Positions 7,642 through 17,430 are shown, numbered from the stretch's first letter. The stretch: DNA of 41,205 bases from Candidatus Collierbacteria bacterium (GCA_903886255.1 CAISLM010000078.1:1-41205), one strand, 5' to 3'. The notes: generated by a model from the sequence alone, not told the origin. Numbers and translations are program-made.

Positions 7642-10320
7642 TTAGCTTCCGATTAACAAACTCTTGTTTATCCAGCCGGTTTTATATAAAATTCCTTCCT
7701 TCAGGGCAGAAATTTTTACTTCGATCCAGTCCCCCCTCTCCGAAACTTTTTGTAGCACTACTCCAACCTTAACTTTCATTATTATTGAGGCCGTCAAACT
7801 CGGTTTACTTCTTACATTAATTATTGTTATTTCTGAAGCCGTTACCACAGACTTAGTCGGCTCATCAGTAGATATTCCCAACACTTGTTTGGGACTATTT
7901 AAGTTAATCTCCTTTTGTTCTACCATTATCGTCGGTGTCGGAGTAGGAATAATAGTTGCTGTCGGAGATGGTATTGGTGTCTCCGTTGGCACCACAAGGC
8001 TCCCTGCTTTATCTGATATGCCGTCATCCTTTCGAATCAAAAAGTAATAGCCGACCATTCCCACCGCCATCACTACCAATAAAACTACCACAGCTAAAAT
8101 CTCAGCACTCAACTTTTTACTCGTCGCAACTGTCAACTTATCAAAGACTGCCATTTCTGTCGGTTTTTCTTTAGTTGAGGATACTTTTTTGATTAGTAGC
8201 CCAAGAAATACAAACCCGGCTACCATTACCATCACCATTCCCCAAACCGACAACAGCTGAGAACCACCCACAAATCCAAACATACTTTTGTTTGATGAAA
8301 GCGAGGTAACCAATGTTTTCAAATCATTTATTTCTCCATTCACTTTTGTTAACTCTGCTTCGCCCTCTCGATAGGCCAGAATTCTCGCCTCCGGCGTCTT
8401 TGCGTCTCTCTGAAGCCTGGATATCTTTTCGAGAGAAACCTCAATATCTGATTTAAGTGTTGTCCCCTGTGCAAAATAAGCCGTACCTTTTAGTGGCTCG
8501 AACAACTCTGTTTCCTGATTCTTAAGTGCATTTATTTCGGAATCTTCTATTTTCCAAACATCCGTAACTTCAACCGAAACAATTTTTGTCTCTTTAGGAT
8601 CCAGGTCAAATTCTCCGGATACTTCCAAAGCATCTTGAGAGGGATCGTAAACTACGCTCAAACCAGGATCTACCACCATAATGTCCTTTTGTGTCGCTTC
8701 TCGTGGCAAATAAAATTTTAATGAAACACTTTGTCGTGTTGTTGTTGAAGGATTGGTAATCAAATTCTTAAATATGATTGATCCCTCTTCTAACCATGAT
8801 TGTACTATTGGTTTATTGGCCGTTTTTTCCAGTAACTGTTGATTGACAGAAACCAAAGCCTTAAGGGACAACACTGTGTTTTTCAGCTGCTCTAAGTCAT
8901 TTGCTGAAGTGTCCACCTTATTTAATATCGCCGAAACATTATCAACTGTATTTACAGCCGATATTTGTGAAGACAAATCTTTAACTTTGTCAAATATATC
9001 GGCAGCCGAATAGTCTCCCCATTTGGCCAGAAGGTTGGTTAGTCCTGTCCCGCTCGTATTCAATGATTCCACGTTATCTTCAACTTTTTTTATTCTTCCA
9101 AATATTGTCGCCGTTAATGCCGAATCGGATGAAGAACCTAATAAACCGGAAACCAAATTCAAATTTGTATTCAAAGTTTGGATATCTTGATATGCCGTTG
9201 TAGATTTTCCGTTGTAGTCCAGTTCGGTTCGCAAACTTTCTGCAGCACTCTGAGCATTTACTGCTGCCGAATACACCGATCCTGCCGTCTGTGATCCCCA
9301 TTTATCAATCAGACATTGAGACCTCGCCATTATTGTATTTCCGGACAAACAAGTGTCTCCAATGTTCCCAATATTATTCGTAATTGTCGATAGACCGGAC
9401 ACTATATCGGCGATTGAATACGTTCCCCATTTTCCGAGAAGAGTGTCTGCTTTTGCGCTTACAGTAGATACCTGTAGACTCAAGTTATTTACCACAACTG
9501 ACATACTGTCAACTGAAGTCTGAACACCGGCAACCTGGCCCGACACTTCGCTCAAATCTTTGTTGGACGCCCCCTTAATCGAAGTCACGGCACTCGCAAC
9601 TCCGGAAGCTGTTGCAATTTGACCACCGGTTATATTTGCCGAAGTTAATTCTCTCGTTGGATTTGTCCAAATACTATTAACCAAAGTGTTAAACGAGTTC
9701 GTCGAATTACTCCAAATATCTGCCACCAGTGTACCCATGGCCGAACTAATCGAATCAACCGTCGTTTTTACTCCTCCTACATCTGTGCTTACTTCGCTCA
9801 AATCTTTGTTGGACGCCCCCTTAATCGAAGTCACGGCATTATTAACTGAGGTTTGAACCATAGCCACGCTAGTTGCCACCTGTGTAATATCCAAATTAGC
9901 CCCTCCTTTAATAGAGGTTACTGCGTTATCAACACTCGACTGTGTCAGATCAGGTTCGTCAATAGAAAAAGTCTTATCAATACAGAGTGTCTGTCCACCG
10001 GTGACACAGCACAATTTTGTTGGATAAATTCCGACCGATAATCCTGTTGTTGAAACTGTTTTTGCATACCAGCCATCATTTACATGTGGTGCATTTTGAT
10101 TATTTAAAAAAACTGCATTATCCGGATCCCTTCCGTTTATCGTACAAACCGCATTCGTGATCGGAACATAGCTGTCGTCATACAAAAATTCACCCAACAC
10201 ACAGCTCGAGTTTACCGCGCACTTTTGATAACTCGATCCCCAAACTTGGGCAGGACTTAAAACAGCAAATAACAGCAAAAACAAAGCAAAGACTGCTCTC
10301 TTAAACATCTTGGCCATCAT
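7642..10320 (-). CDS. large secreted coiled-coil protein with C-terminal SH3b domain
   Basis: This 892-aa protein has an N-terminal Sec-type signal (basic MFKR, then a hydrophobic stretch, cleavage likely after VWG). A Cys-containing head follows, then tandem Ser/Ala/Val modules (VTSIKG, NKDLSEV, then further segments with KWGxYS.ADI) that read as coiled coil. Next come a beta-rich region (about 530-620), a helix, two membrane segments near 700 and 755, a Pro/Thr-rich linker (PTPTP) and a bacterial SH3 domain (INVRSKPSLTASI to GWINKSLL). The SH3b suggests cell-wall binding. Two exact 48-bp repeats lie inside the module region. It is in the Tat operon but shows no twin-arginine motif, so it is probably a Sec client. 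I do not recognise a named family. Confidence 0.8.
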   Translation of the reverse strand: MMAKMFKRAVFALFLLLFAVLSPAQVWGSSYQKCAVNSSCVLGEFLYDDSYVPITNAVCTINGRDPDNAVFLNNQNAPHVNDGWYAKTVSTTGLSVGIYPTKLCCVTGGQTLCIDKTFSIDEPDLTQSSVDNAVTSIKGGANLDITQVATSVAMVQTSVNNAVTSIKGASNKDLSEVSTDVGGVKTTVDSISSAMGTLVADIWSNSTNSFNTLVNSIWTNPTRELTSANITGGQIATASGVASAVTSIKGASNKDLSEVSGQVAGVQTSVDSMSVVVNNLSLQVSTVSAKADTLLGKWGTYSIADIVSGLSTITNNIGNIGDTCLSGNTIMARSQCLIDKWGSQTAGSVYSAAVNAQSAAESLRTELDYNGKSTTAYQDIQTLNTNLNLVSGLLGSSSDSALTATIFGRIKKVEDNVESLNTSGTGLTNLLAKWGDYSAADIFDKVKDLSSQISAVNTVDNVSAILNKVDTSANDLEQLKNTVLSLKALVSVNQQLLEKTANKPIVQSWLEEGSIIFKNLITNPSTTTRQSVSLKFYLPREATQKDIMVVDPGLSVVYDPSQDALEVSGEFDLDPKETKIVSVEVTDVWKIEDSEINALKNQETELFEPLKGTAYFAQGTTLKSDIEVSLEKISRLQRDAKTPEARILAYREGEAELTKVNGEINDLKTLVTSLSSNKSMFGFVGGSQLLSVWGMVMVMVAGFVFLGLLIKKVSSTKEKPTEMAVFDKLTVATSKKLSAEILAVVVLLVVMAVGMVGYYFLIRKDDGISDKAGSLVVPTETPIPSPTATIIPTPTPTIMVEQKEINLNSPKQVLGISTDEPTKSVVTASEITIINVRSKPSLTASIIMKVKVGVVLQKVSERGDWIEVKISALKEGILYKTGWINKSLLIGS
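9545..9592. repeat. 48-bp direct repeat, copy 1
   Basis: It is identical base for base to 9791-9838 and encodes the SIKGASNKDLSEV module of the 892-aa protein. The copies are 246 bp apart. Confidence 0.9.
9791..9838. repeat. 48-bp direct repeat, copy 2
   Basis: Second exact copy of the 48-bp unit at 9545-9592. Identity at DNA level points to recent duplication or conversion of a module in the coiled-coil region. Confidence 0.9.
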
Positions 10321-10338
10321 TTGCGTTCACTAAGTAAT

Positions 10339-10512
10339 CTATTTTGTTTTCTTACTTTTTTCATCGGATGATCCACCTTTAAAGGCGTTAATTGTCTCCT
10401 TTATTGCTTCAGCTAAGCCCTTGGCAAACTCTGGCAATTTTTTGGGACCGAATAAAATCAACAACACCACAGCCACAATAATTATTTCTTTCGTTCCTAT
10501 ATTTTCGAACAT
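10339..10512 (-). CDS. tatA: TatA/E twin-arginine translocase subunit
   Basis: This is a 57-aa protein read directly from the sequence. It has a short N-terminus (MFENIGTKE), one hydrophobic helix, then FGPKKLPEFAKGLAEAIKE, the hinge and amphipathic helix typical of TatA/TatE, then a charged Lys-rich tail. A good Shine-Dalgarno (AGGAGGTGA) stands 7 nt before the ATG. It follows tatC by 40 bp on the same strand, giving a minimal TatAC translocase for folded proteins. Confidence 0.95.
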   Translation of the reverse strand: MFENIGTKEIIIVAVVLLILFGPKKLPEFAKGLAEAIKETINAFKGGSSDEKSKKTK

Positions 10513-10552
10513 TTACATGTCACCTCCTCTACGGTGCAGGTTAATAATAAGC

Positions 10553-11248
10553 TTACTTATTTAATAATAGCGTAAGCTCGAACAATAATACTAGTGGAAC
10601 TGTAATCATCACGAGAGACAAGACATCTGTCGAAGGCAGCAAAACGGCAATAATGAGCAGTATCACCCATACAATTTTCCTCTTTTCCACCAAAAATTCC
10701 TTTTTTACAATCCCCATCCTCATCAAAGCCGAAATAACCAAAGGAATTTGAAAAACCAAACCCGTTAAAAGCCCCATCGCCAACACCTGGCTAATCATCT
10801 TCGAAACATCCAAATAGTTACCCAAGTGGAAATCGGCAGTCGTCTGTGAGAAAAAACTAAATATATATTGCGTCATTTTTATCCCAAACCAAAATCCAGC
10901 CACAAATAAAAACATCGAAAAAGGAATTATTTTGTTGAACAGTTTCCTTTCTTTAATTCTTAATGCAGGCTTTACAAAAAAATAGAACTCATAAATGAAA
11001 ACCGGCAAAAGAATCACCAGTCCCAGTACGATCCCCACATTAAAAGCTAAATCAAACATTTGGTAAGAAGAGGTCATCACGATATTAATTCCCTTCAAAT
11101 CAAACAAACTCAGCAAAAATAACAGAATTTGTTTGTAAAAAATAATCCCTACACCGAAACCAACCACAAAGGACAACAATACCGGAATCAACCTCCTTCT
11201 TAATTCTAAAAAAACTGTAGCTGGCAATATATTTTCTTTATCGGCCAT
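10553..11248 (-). CDS. tatC: TatC twin-arginine translocase subunit
   Basis: This 231-aa membrane protein has the TatC N-terminal signature FLELRRRLIPVLLSF (signal-peptide recognition), about six helices, and FYFVKPALRIKERK after the second/third helix. It is the receptor for twin-arginine signal peptides. It heads a leftward run: tatC, tatA, the 892-aa surface protein, the PrsW-like gene and the Rieske gene. None of these has a clear twin-arginine signal, so the real substrates are elsewhere or atypical. Confidence 0.95.
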   Translation of the reverse strand: MADKENILPATVFLELRRRLIPVLLSFVVGFGVGIIFYKQILLFLLSLFDLKGINIVMTSSYQMFDLAFNVGIVLGLVILLPVFIYEFYFFVKPALRIKERKLFNKIIPFSMFLFVAGFWFGIKMTQYIFSFFSQTTADFHLGNYLDVSKMISQVLAMGLLTGLVFQIPLVISALMRMGIVKKEFLVEKRKIVWVILLIIAVLLPSTDVLSLVMITVPLVLLFELTLLLNK

Positions 11249-11296
11249 AGTACTTGAATTACTCCTGAATAGATACTAACATTAATACTAGCTTAT

Positions 11297-11668
11297 ATGC
11301 CTGCAACAATCGACAAATTTTTAGGTCGGCCTTTAAACCATAAACACAATGTCTCTGACATTAAAGGTGGCAGTGGCACAAATATAGACACTTCGACAAC
11401 AACTACCATCACAGATAACACAACAGCGTCTAATGCAAATGTTATTTTGGTCAACGCTCTTGCCAAAAACATCACTGTAATACTTCCCCAATCTTCAACT
11501 GTTCCCAGTAAAACCTACAAGATTAAGAAAATTGACACTAGCAATCACACTGTCACTGTTGACGGTTTTGCTAATGAAACAATTGATGGTGACCCAACCA
11601 TGATTATTAATTTCCCCAACTCGGCTATCCAGCTAGTCTCAAGTAGCACCGGTTGGTATATAGTTTAA
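11297..11668 (+). CDS. small beta-rich protein, tail-fibre-like
   Basis: This 123-aa protein has no signal peptide. After FLGRPLNHKHNV it is Thr/Asn/Ser-rich (TSTTTTITDNTTAS), then a pattern of alternating hydrophobic residues ending in SSSTGWYIV. That composition resembles the beta-structured collar domains of phage tail fibres. It is the first of three same-strand genes separated by 6 bp each, so it is co-transcribed with the 94-aa and 1548-aa genes. A TAATAC box 8 nt before the ATG suggests a leaderless start. Specific function is unknown. Confidence 0.6.
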   Translation: MPATIDKFLGRPLNHKHNVSDIKGGSGTNIDTSTTTTITDNTTASNANVILVNALAKNITVILPQSSTVPSKTYKIKKIDTSNHTVTVDGFANETIDGDPTMIINFPNSAIQLVSSSTGWYIV

Positions 11669-11674
11669 CCACCC

Positions 11675-11959
11675 ATGTCATATTTTGAACAAACAAAAGT
11701 AACCGATAGCACTGGTGCCCTCATCAATCCCGCAACAGATGAAAGTATCCTGCTTCTAAGACGCATCGTCAAACAATTAGAGGCCAGCGCCACCATGGAT
11801 TCTAATAATCGTCAGTTAATAAACTGTGCCGGTGGTTCACTTTCAACTGTCTCGACCGTTTCTAATGCCGCCACCTTCGCCAACGTCGATGGCCGCTATT
11901 TATTTATCGATACCGCCCGAAACGCTTATGCTAACGGCATTCGCTCAAAACTGTCATAG
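11675..11959 (+). CDS. small phage-structural-like protein
   Basis: This 94-aa protein contains VTDSTGALINPATDESILLL followed by RRIVKQLEA. That pattern (a 'DSTG..INPA' strand followed by a short helix) recurs in phage virion or tail-fibre-associated small proteins known to me. It has no signal peptide and no Shine-Dalgarno. It lies 6 bp after the 123-aa gene and 6 bp before the giant gene. It is probably an accessory of the same particle or surface structure; this is inference. Confidence 0.55.
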   Translation: MSYFEQTKVTDSTGALINPATDESILLLRRIVKQLEASATMDSNNRQLINCAGGSLSTVSTVSNAATFANVDGRYLFIDTARNAYANGIRSKLS

Positions 11960-11965
11960 CCGATT

Positions 11966-14900
11966 ATGGCCATAAACAATAGTCTCAAAACTCTTCTCGA
12001 TCTTCCAGTTTGGGAGTGGATGAGATTCGCACCCTCAGCCACCGCCACACCTTCAGCCATGGTCGGAGACTGGAATAATTTCTATGTTGGGGGCACAGGC
12101 CGCTTTGGTTATTACATCGTAGGTGCCGTTTTCTACCGCTATGATACTTGGACCGATTCTTGGCATACTTTAGCTGCAACCACAAATGGAGTTAGTTATG
12201 ATGAGTCTTTAATTTATAATCCGGTTCATGGCCTTTTCGGTAAGGCCATCGGTCCGGGTCCGGGTAGTAACACCATTCAAATTGGTTCCGTTGTCGGTTC
12301 CGCGCTGATTGGTCAAAAAATTTTGATCACCTCTGGCCTTGGTGCCGGTCAAGAAAGAACCATCACCGCTGTTACCGAACCAACTGTCCACGACTCCGGG
12401 TTTGTCACCTCTTACACTGCGGGTCCCCCAACCATAATTACTGATGCAACCACCACAACTACAATTAAAGCCTGGAAAAAGAATCAATGGCGCGATTATC
12501 AGCTGAGAATTACTTATACCAGTAGCACCAATACCGGACAAAACCAAGTTAGAAGAATTCTTTACAACACCTATCAGTCTTTATATATTACCGATCAAAA
12601 CTATGCCTCCATCCATTCCTGGTATTACCCCCCTCTTGCTGTCGCCCTAACAAACAATACCGCCTGGTATCAGATTGAATCTTCCATCGTGACTGTTGAT
12701 TCGGCCTGGACAACTCCACCCGATTCAACTTCCAAATTTGTAGTTAAGGGAGGCGGACTCTGGCTTTTATCCGGAACAACTTCGGCTCCTTATTACACCC
12801 TTTCTTATTACAGTGTTTTGGAAGATGTTTGGTACTACAAAGGTACCCAAAATGCGGTTTTTTATTCAAATACATGGTCTACCTACGAAAACGCTCTTGA
12901 GACTTGTGGCGAATGTGAGGGTGGAGCGACCACCAATGGTGTTTGCGCCACTCCTTTGGCTGCCAAAATTGGAGCTATTTCTGTTGCCTCTGCCCCCTAT
13001 GACCACCGGACTTTGGTTGACGCCAGCCAAAACATGTCGATCAACAAATACGCCAATATGATGATCCGTTTGACTGGTGGCTCCGGCGCCGGTCAAACTC
13101 GGGCTATTATTGCCAACAATCAAACAACCTTTATTATCGGTAGAGATTGGGACGTTCTCCCCGATTCCACCACTTCGTATCAAGTCATCGGTGATTCGGA
13201 CAAATTATATTTTCTCCCTGGACGTACTCAAAGTGTCATGGGTCAATACAGTGTCGAGAACGATGTTGCTACTCCCGGCCGTCAATTTGATTTTGGTATG
13301 GCGAGAACTAATTATGTTGAATTGGCTCCGTTGGGAATTGCTACTGTCACGATTGGAACCGGCGGTTCCGGTGGGTCATACGCCGTTGGAGATATTCTCA
13401 CCCTGACCAACAATAGTACCTACTACGGCATTGGCGGCAAGGTAAAAGTTGCCTCCGTGTCCGGTAGTCCCGGATCAAAAATAGTTGCTACTGTCACTGT
13501 CATCAATGCCGGAGCCAATTACATTATTAGCGGCACTGCCTACAACACTACAAGCGGTAATGAAGGTGGAGGTAGCGGCACCGGCTGTACTATTACAGTT
13601 GTTTCCAATACAGTTCCGGCCCAACCCGCTCTTGGAACAAGTATCGCTACTGCCCCGACAAGAACCACCGGTGGAATATTAAGCGTTACTATAAATACCG
13701 GAGCAACCGGCACTGGTTATACTGTAAATGACCAAATCCAGGTTACCGGCGGCGGTTCAAATGCCTACCTTCGCATCTCTACTGTTTCTGCCACCGGTCA
13801 AATTACTGGCATTGCCATTGAAGCCCCCGGTAGCGGCTATGCTGTTAATGCCTCAGTCAGTTACACCAATCTCTATGTAAAGAATTCAGCCGCGACAGAT
13901 CTGCGTACTGCTGCCACTCCCGGTGCCGGTGGTTTAAATATTGTTTCGATCGTCGACGTTGCTACTGTTACCACCAGTATTAATCACAACTTAACGATTG
14001 GTGATGTCGTGAATATTGGTGGACTTGATACCCTTTATACAAATACCAGTCAAACATATTTTGGTGGACTAAGAGTCGTTACCAGTGTCCCCGCCCTTAC
14101 TACCTTCACATACAACATGTGTGGTGCCACTTCAGCCACGGTCACAGCCACTGTTGTCAACGGAGCAATAGCTACAGCCGTCGTCAATGCCGGGGGTAGT
14201 GGTTATAGCGTAAACGATGTACTTACTTGTAACACCGGCGGTTCCGGTGGAACAGTCAAAGTGGTTGCCGTTAATGCCGGTGTAGTGACCGGAGTCACCC
14301 TCCTCACTAATGGCAGCGGTTATAGTGCGGGTTCAAGTAATACTTCTGGTGGAGGTGGTTCAAGCTGCACTATTACTCTTACAATAAATAACGGCCACGT
14401 AAGCTCACTGGCCACTACTGCCACCACAGGCTCAGGTTATGGCATTCTCTCCAGCACTTCAACTTACACAGCTGGTACAGGAATTGCGATGGTTGTAGTT
14501 GGTGCTGCCGGTACCGGTTATAACCCGGGTGATTTACTTTTAGCGGCTGGCGGTCTGGGCGGTATCGTCAAAGTTCTTACTGTTACAGGTGGAAATATCG
14601 TTCCCGCCGGTGCAGTCTTGTCCGTTCAGATTATGGCTTATGGCCAAGGATATAGCGCCAGTACCCAGGGAACTACCAACCTGGGCAACAGCCCCACAGC
14701 TACCACCGGTGGTGGCAGTATTCTAGGTTCGGGTTGCACTATCGTAATTGGTTCCGTTGGTTCGGTTTATTCAGTTAGTGGTGCCGGAAATCTCTTAGTT
14801 AATGTCACCGCCGTTACCAGCGTCGGTGCTCTATCCACTGTAGCTGTTGCTTCGGCCGGATCAATCGCCTCCACGGGTTATGTAAACGCATCGACACAAA

Positions 14901-16612
14901 CATTGGCACCCACTGCCACCGCCGGAGTTTTTAATACTGAAGTTCAATCAACAATTTTACTTATTGATTTAGCTAAAAATTGGCAACCCAACGAACTGGT
15001 TGGCAAAATTTTACAGACTCAGGTAATGGGTCTTGCCGGTGCCGCTCAAATGCGTCGTATTACCGCGAACACCAATCACTCAATTTCCATCGCTCCTGCA
15101 ATCACTCTACCGGTTTCCGGAACTACCAAATACGTCATTCATGACCCCAAAGCGTTGGGGACTGAAGCTTCTTTTAAATCCGATCCTCTGCAATATTCGT
15201 GGGGAGTGGCAACCGGTGGTTCAACCGGAGCATTGACCGATGCACCAACGGGCCTGGGAAATGTCGCCGTCAATTTTGGCGGCAGTGGTTATTCCGTCAA
15301 TGATGTTTTAACTCTTACTACCGGTGGCACACTAGGTACGATAAAGGTTACCTCTGTTTCTGGCGGAATTGTCACCGGAGTCACCATTTTGACGCAGGGA
15401 TCAGGCTATACTGGCGGTGTAATTTCAGCAACAACAGCTGTTCCCTCAAACGGCACCGGTTGTCTCATCAATATAACCAACACCAACGCCAAAAATTGGC
15501 AAATAAATCGCTGGGCGGGCTACAAAGTAAAAATCATTGCCGGCACAGGCGTTAACTCAAATCCAAATGAGTTACTTATTGCTTCCAACACCGCCTCTAC
15601 CTTAACTTTCGCCACCGGCTGGACTTTGTCCGCCATCCCCGACGCCACTACTGTTTATGCCATCATGGATAACTGGGGCGTCTGCGTAGGATCTGCTACA
15701 AGTTCCACCAGTGGTTTGTTAACAGTAACCATAACCAATGGCGGCACAAACTATCAAGTTGGTGATATTCTCCTTGTCGGTACCGGTGTTGGTGGCTACC
15801 TTAAAGTGCTCACTGTTGGTGCTAGCGGCGCTGTCGCGACTGTCCAAATCCTTAACCCCGGCAGTGGTTTTACTGCAGCAGCTACCGGCATCACTACCAC
15901 CTGTGCCACCGGAACTGGATCTGGATGTGTCCTTACTACGTCCACTATCACTGCTTTCGCTGGTAGTACTTTTTGGAACGATCCTTATCAAAACTGGGGT
16001 GCTAATACCACTAGTGGTTCATTAGTCGGAAAAATGATTCGTCCCATTGCAGGTTCTTCTGCGACGGGAGTCGATTACGCCATTACATCCGTCTCAAATG
16101 CCACACAGATAGTCACCAGCGCTGTGACTCCAGATGGAAATACTACCTATTCAATTTTTGGCGAGATGTCCAGAACTCCTTCAACCAGCGGCGGCGTTTC
16201 TTCTCTCATGAGAATTTTTGGCACTTCCCTCTTGGACAAGGCCCGTTACATGATTTCTTGGAGAGGTTTTGCCATGACCACCATTGATCGTTACGATATC
16301 TGTCAAGATATTTGGGAGCCGATAACTCAAACACCACTAACTGAAACATATAGTCTCGGTTCTATGTTCGAATACAACGGCAAAGACAGAATCTATTTTA
16401 CAAAAGATACCACCGGCCGCATCATGTACTACGATTTGGTAAAAAATATCGTTGTTCCTTGTTCCACGGTCCCATATGGTATGTCTACCGCCATTCAAGG
16501 AAACAGAATGTTCACCATGAGTACTCCTGACCTCGCCGCCCAAAATTTGGAATATCTCTATGTAATGAGGCATACCGGTCAAGAAATGTGGCGCCTTCTC
16601 ATTTACTGGTAA
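11966..16612 (+). CDS. giant repetitive tail-fibre/adhesin-like protein
   Basis: This 1548-aa protein is Gly/Thr/Ser/Val-rich with hardly any Lys. Three kinds of module are visible. (i) Kelch-like strands near both ends (YDTWTDSWHTLA, YSVLEDVWYYKG, YDICQDIWEPI). (ii) About six copies of a 55-75-residue Gly-rich unit with GSGYSVNDVL, GGxGGxxKV and GSGY (roughly 13340-13600, 13670-13860, 14160-14390, 14480-14760, 15255-15480, 15710-15935). (iii) About five copies of a unit running LVGK..GxGaxq.R.I....PDxTTxYxI (near 12300, 13045, 14985, 15505, 16015). There is no signal peptide, so a virion-type particle or a non-Sec export route is needed if it is a surface protein. It is convergent with the next gene, 5 bp apart. 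Confidence 0.75.
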   Translation: MAINNSLKTLLDLPVWEWMRFAPSATATPSAMVGDWNNFYVGGTGRFGYYIVGAVFYRYDTWTDSWHTLAATTNGVSYDESLIYNPVHGLFGKAIGPGPGSNTIQIGSVVGSALIGQKILITSGLGAGQERTITAVTEPTVHDSGFVTSYTAGPPTIITDATTTTTIKAWKKNQWRDYQLRITYTSSTNTGQNQVRRILYNTYQSLYITDQNYASIHSWYYPPLAVALTNNTAWYQIESSIVTVDSAWTTPPDSTSKFVVKGGGLWLLSGTTSAPYYTLSYYSVLEDVWYYKGTQNAVFYSNTWSTYENALETCGECEGGATTNGVCATPLAAKIGAISVASAPYDHRTLVDASQNMSINKYANMMIRLTGGSGAGQTRAIIANNQTTFIIGRDWDVLPDSTTSYQVIGDSDKLYFLPGRTQSVMGQYSVENDVATPGRQFDFGMARTNYVELAPLGIATVTIGTGGSGGSYAVGDILTLTNNSTYYGIGGKVKVASVSGSPGSKIVATVTVINAGANYIISGTAYNTTSGNEGGGSGTGCTITVVSNTVPAQPALGTSIATAPTRTTGGILSVTINTGATGTGYTVNDQIQVTGGGSNAYLRISTVSATGQITGIAIEAPGSGYAVNASVSYTNLYVKNSAATDLRTAATPGAGGLNIVSIVDVATVTTSINHNLTIGDVVNIGGLDTLYTNTSQTYFGGLRVVTSVPALTTFTYNMCGATSATVTATVVNGAIATAVVNAGGSGYSVNDVLTCNTGGSGGTVKVVAVNAGVVTGVTLLTNGSGYSAGSSNTSGGGGSSCTITLTINNGHVSSLATTATTGSGYGILSSTSTYTAGTGIAMVVVGAAGTGYNPGDLLLAAGGLGGIVKVLTVTGGNIVPAGAVLSVQIMAYGQGYSASTQGTTNLGNSPTATTGGGSILGSGCTIVIGSVGSVYSVSGAGNLLVNVTAVTSVGALSTVAVASAGSIASTGYVNASTQTLAPTATAGVFNTEVQSTILLIDLAKNWQPNELVGKILQTQVMGLAGAAQMRRITANTNHSISIAPAITLPVSGTTKYVIHDPKALGTEASFKSDPLQYSWGVATGGSTGALTDAPTGLGNVAVNFGGSGYSVNDVLTLTTGGTLGTIKVTSVSGGIVTGVTILTQGSGYTGGVISATTAVPSNGTGCLINITNTNAKNWQINRWAGYKVKIIAGTGVNSNPNELLIASNTASTLTFATGWTLSAIPDATTVYAIMDNWGVCVGSATSSTSGLLTVTITNGGTNYQVGDILLVGTGVGGYLKVLTVGASGAVATVQILNPGSGFTAAATGITTTCATGTGSGCVLTTSTITAFAGSTFWNDPYQNWGANTTSGSLVGKMIRPIAGSSATGVDYAITSVSNATQIVTSAVTPDGNTTYSIFGEMSRTPSTSGGVSSLMRIFGTSLLDKARYMISWRGFAMTTIDRYDICQDIWEPITQTPLTETYSLGSMFEYNGKDRIYFTKDTTGRIMYYDLVKNIVVPCSTVPYGMSTAIQGNRMFTMSTPDLAAQNLEYLYVMRHTGQEMWRLLIYW

Positions 16613-16617
16613 GCAAT

Positions 16618-17430
16618 CTAGAAAGCGTCCGAGTATGTTCCAAAAACAACTGTCGTAGCTCTCCCCGTCCACGCATCAGTGTATACAACCGCCGAATTAT
16701 TTACTTTTGATGCATACGTGTAGCCATATGTCGAGCTTTCCTTCAATATGTACCAATCTGTATTGTTATAGTGCACAAAACCATAATAATGAGTCGTGCC
16801 CACTTCATCTGCGTCACTTACTCCATATCCATCAGTCGGATTTTTTATTGCTGGATCAACCACCGCACCCAACGAATCTTTAATGGCAATCGTTCCTGGT
16901 CCCGGCATGCTTCCAAAAAATGCCGCGTTAGCTTTTTTAGGATTAAATAAATATAAAAGCAACAAACCCGCACTTGTTCCGGCAAATAGTTTCAATAGTT
17001 TTCTCTTATCCATTTGGTACTCTCCCTCCACCACCTTTCCCTCTTCTGCCTCCTCCTTAATTTCTGGTTTTTTCTTAGAAGTTAATAAATCCTGAACAAA
17101 AATCAGGGTCATTTCAAATGCCAACGGCAAGACCGCAATCAACAACAACATATCATTGACCCTTCGAACAGCCACGACCATCACAATCAAAAATAGCCAG
17201 CTCACGATCAACGAGTACCTTTGCAATAAAACCAAAATAAACCTCCTCCTTTTGGTTTCCTTTTTATATTTCTGTAAATAGGAAGCCACATAATACAATT
17301 CCACCCCCAAAAGAAGCAAAAATAAAACCAGCTCACCAATTGATTTTGCATTTATCAAACCAAACACTACCAAACTCGTCACTATAAAATAGTTAAAAAA
17401 TCTCAATATTTTTTTAATTATTTTTTTCAT
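16618..17430 (-). CDS. membrane protein with phage-like C-terminal domain
   Basis: This protein of about 270 aa starts at MKKIIKKILRFF; an earlier in-frame start would overlap the upstream gene further. The first ~130 residues form four hydrophobic helices and an acidic linker. A second signal-like stretch then begins at MDKRKLLKLFAGTSAG and ends ANA. The last ~95 residues (GTIAIKDSLGAVVDPAIKN, then YYGFVHYNNTDWYILKE, ending AWTGRATTVVFGTYSDAF) resemble small phage/virion-associated domains. The ATG overlaps the stop of the 180-aa gene (ATGA), so the pair is translationally coupled. The composition suggests a membrane part and a formerly separate secreted part joined together. Confidence 0.65.
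   Translation of the reverse strand: MKKIIKKILRFFNYFIVTSLVVFGLINAKSIGELVLFLLLLGVELYYVASYLQKYKKETKRRRFILVLLQRYSLIVSWLFLIVMVVAVRRVNDMLLLIAVLPLAFEMTLIFVQDLLTSKKKPEIKEEAEEGKVVEGEYQMDKRKLLKLFAGTSAGLLLLYLFNPKKANAAFFGSMPGPGTIAIKDSLGAVVDPAIKNPTDGYGVSDADEVGTTHYYGFVHYNNTDWYILKESSTYGYTYASKVNNSAVVYTDAWTGRATTVVFGTYSDAF

Noticed and set aside
13340..15940. CRISPR-like or satellite DNA repeats
   Set aside because: The repetition is at protein level, in frame, with diverged DNA and no fixed spacer length.
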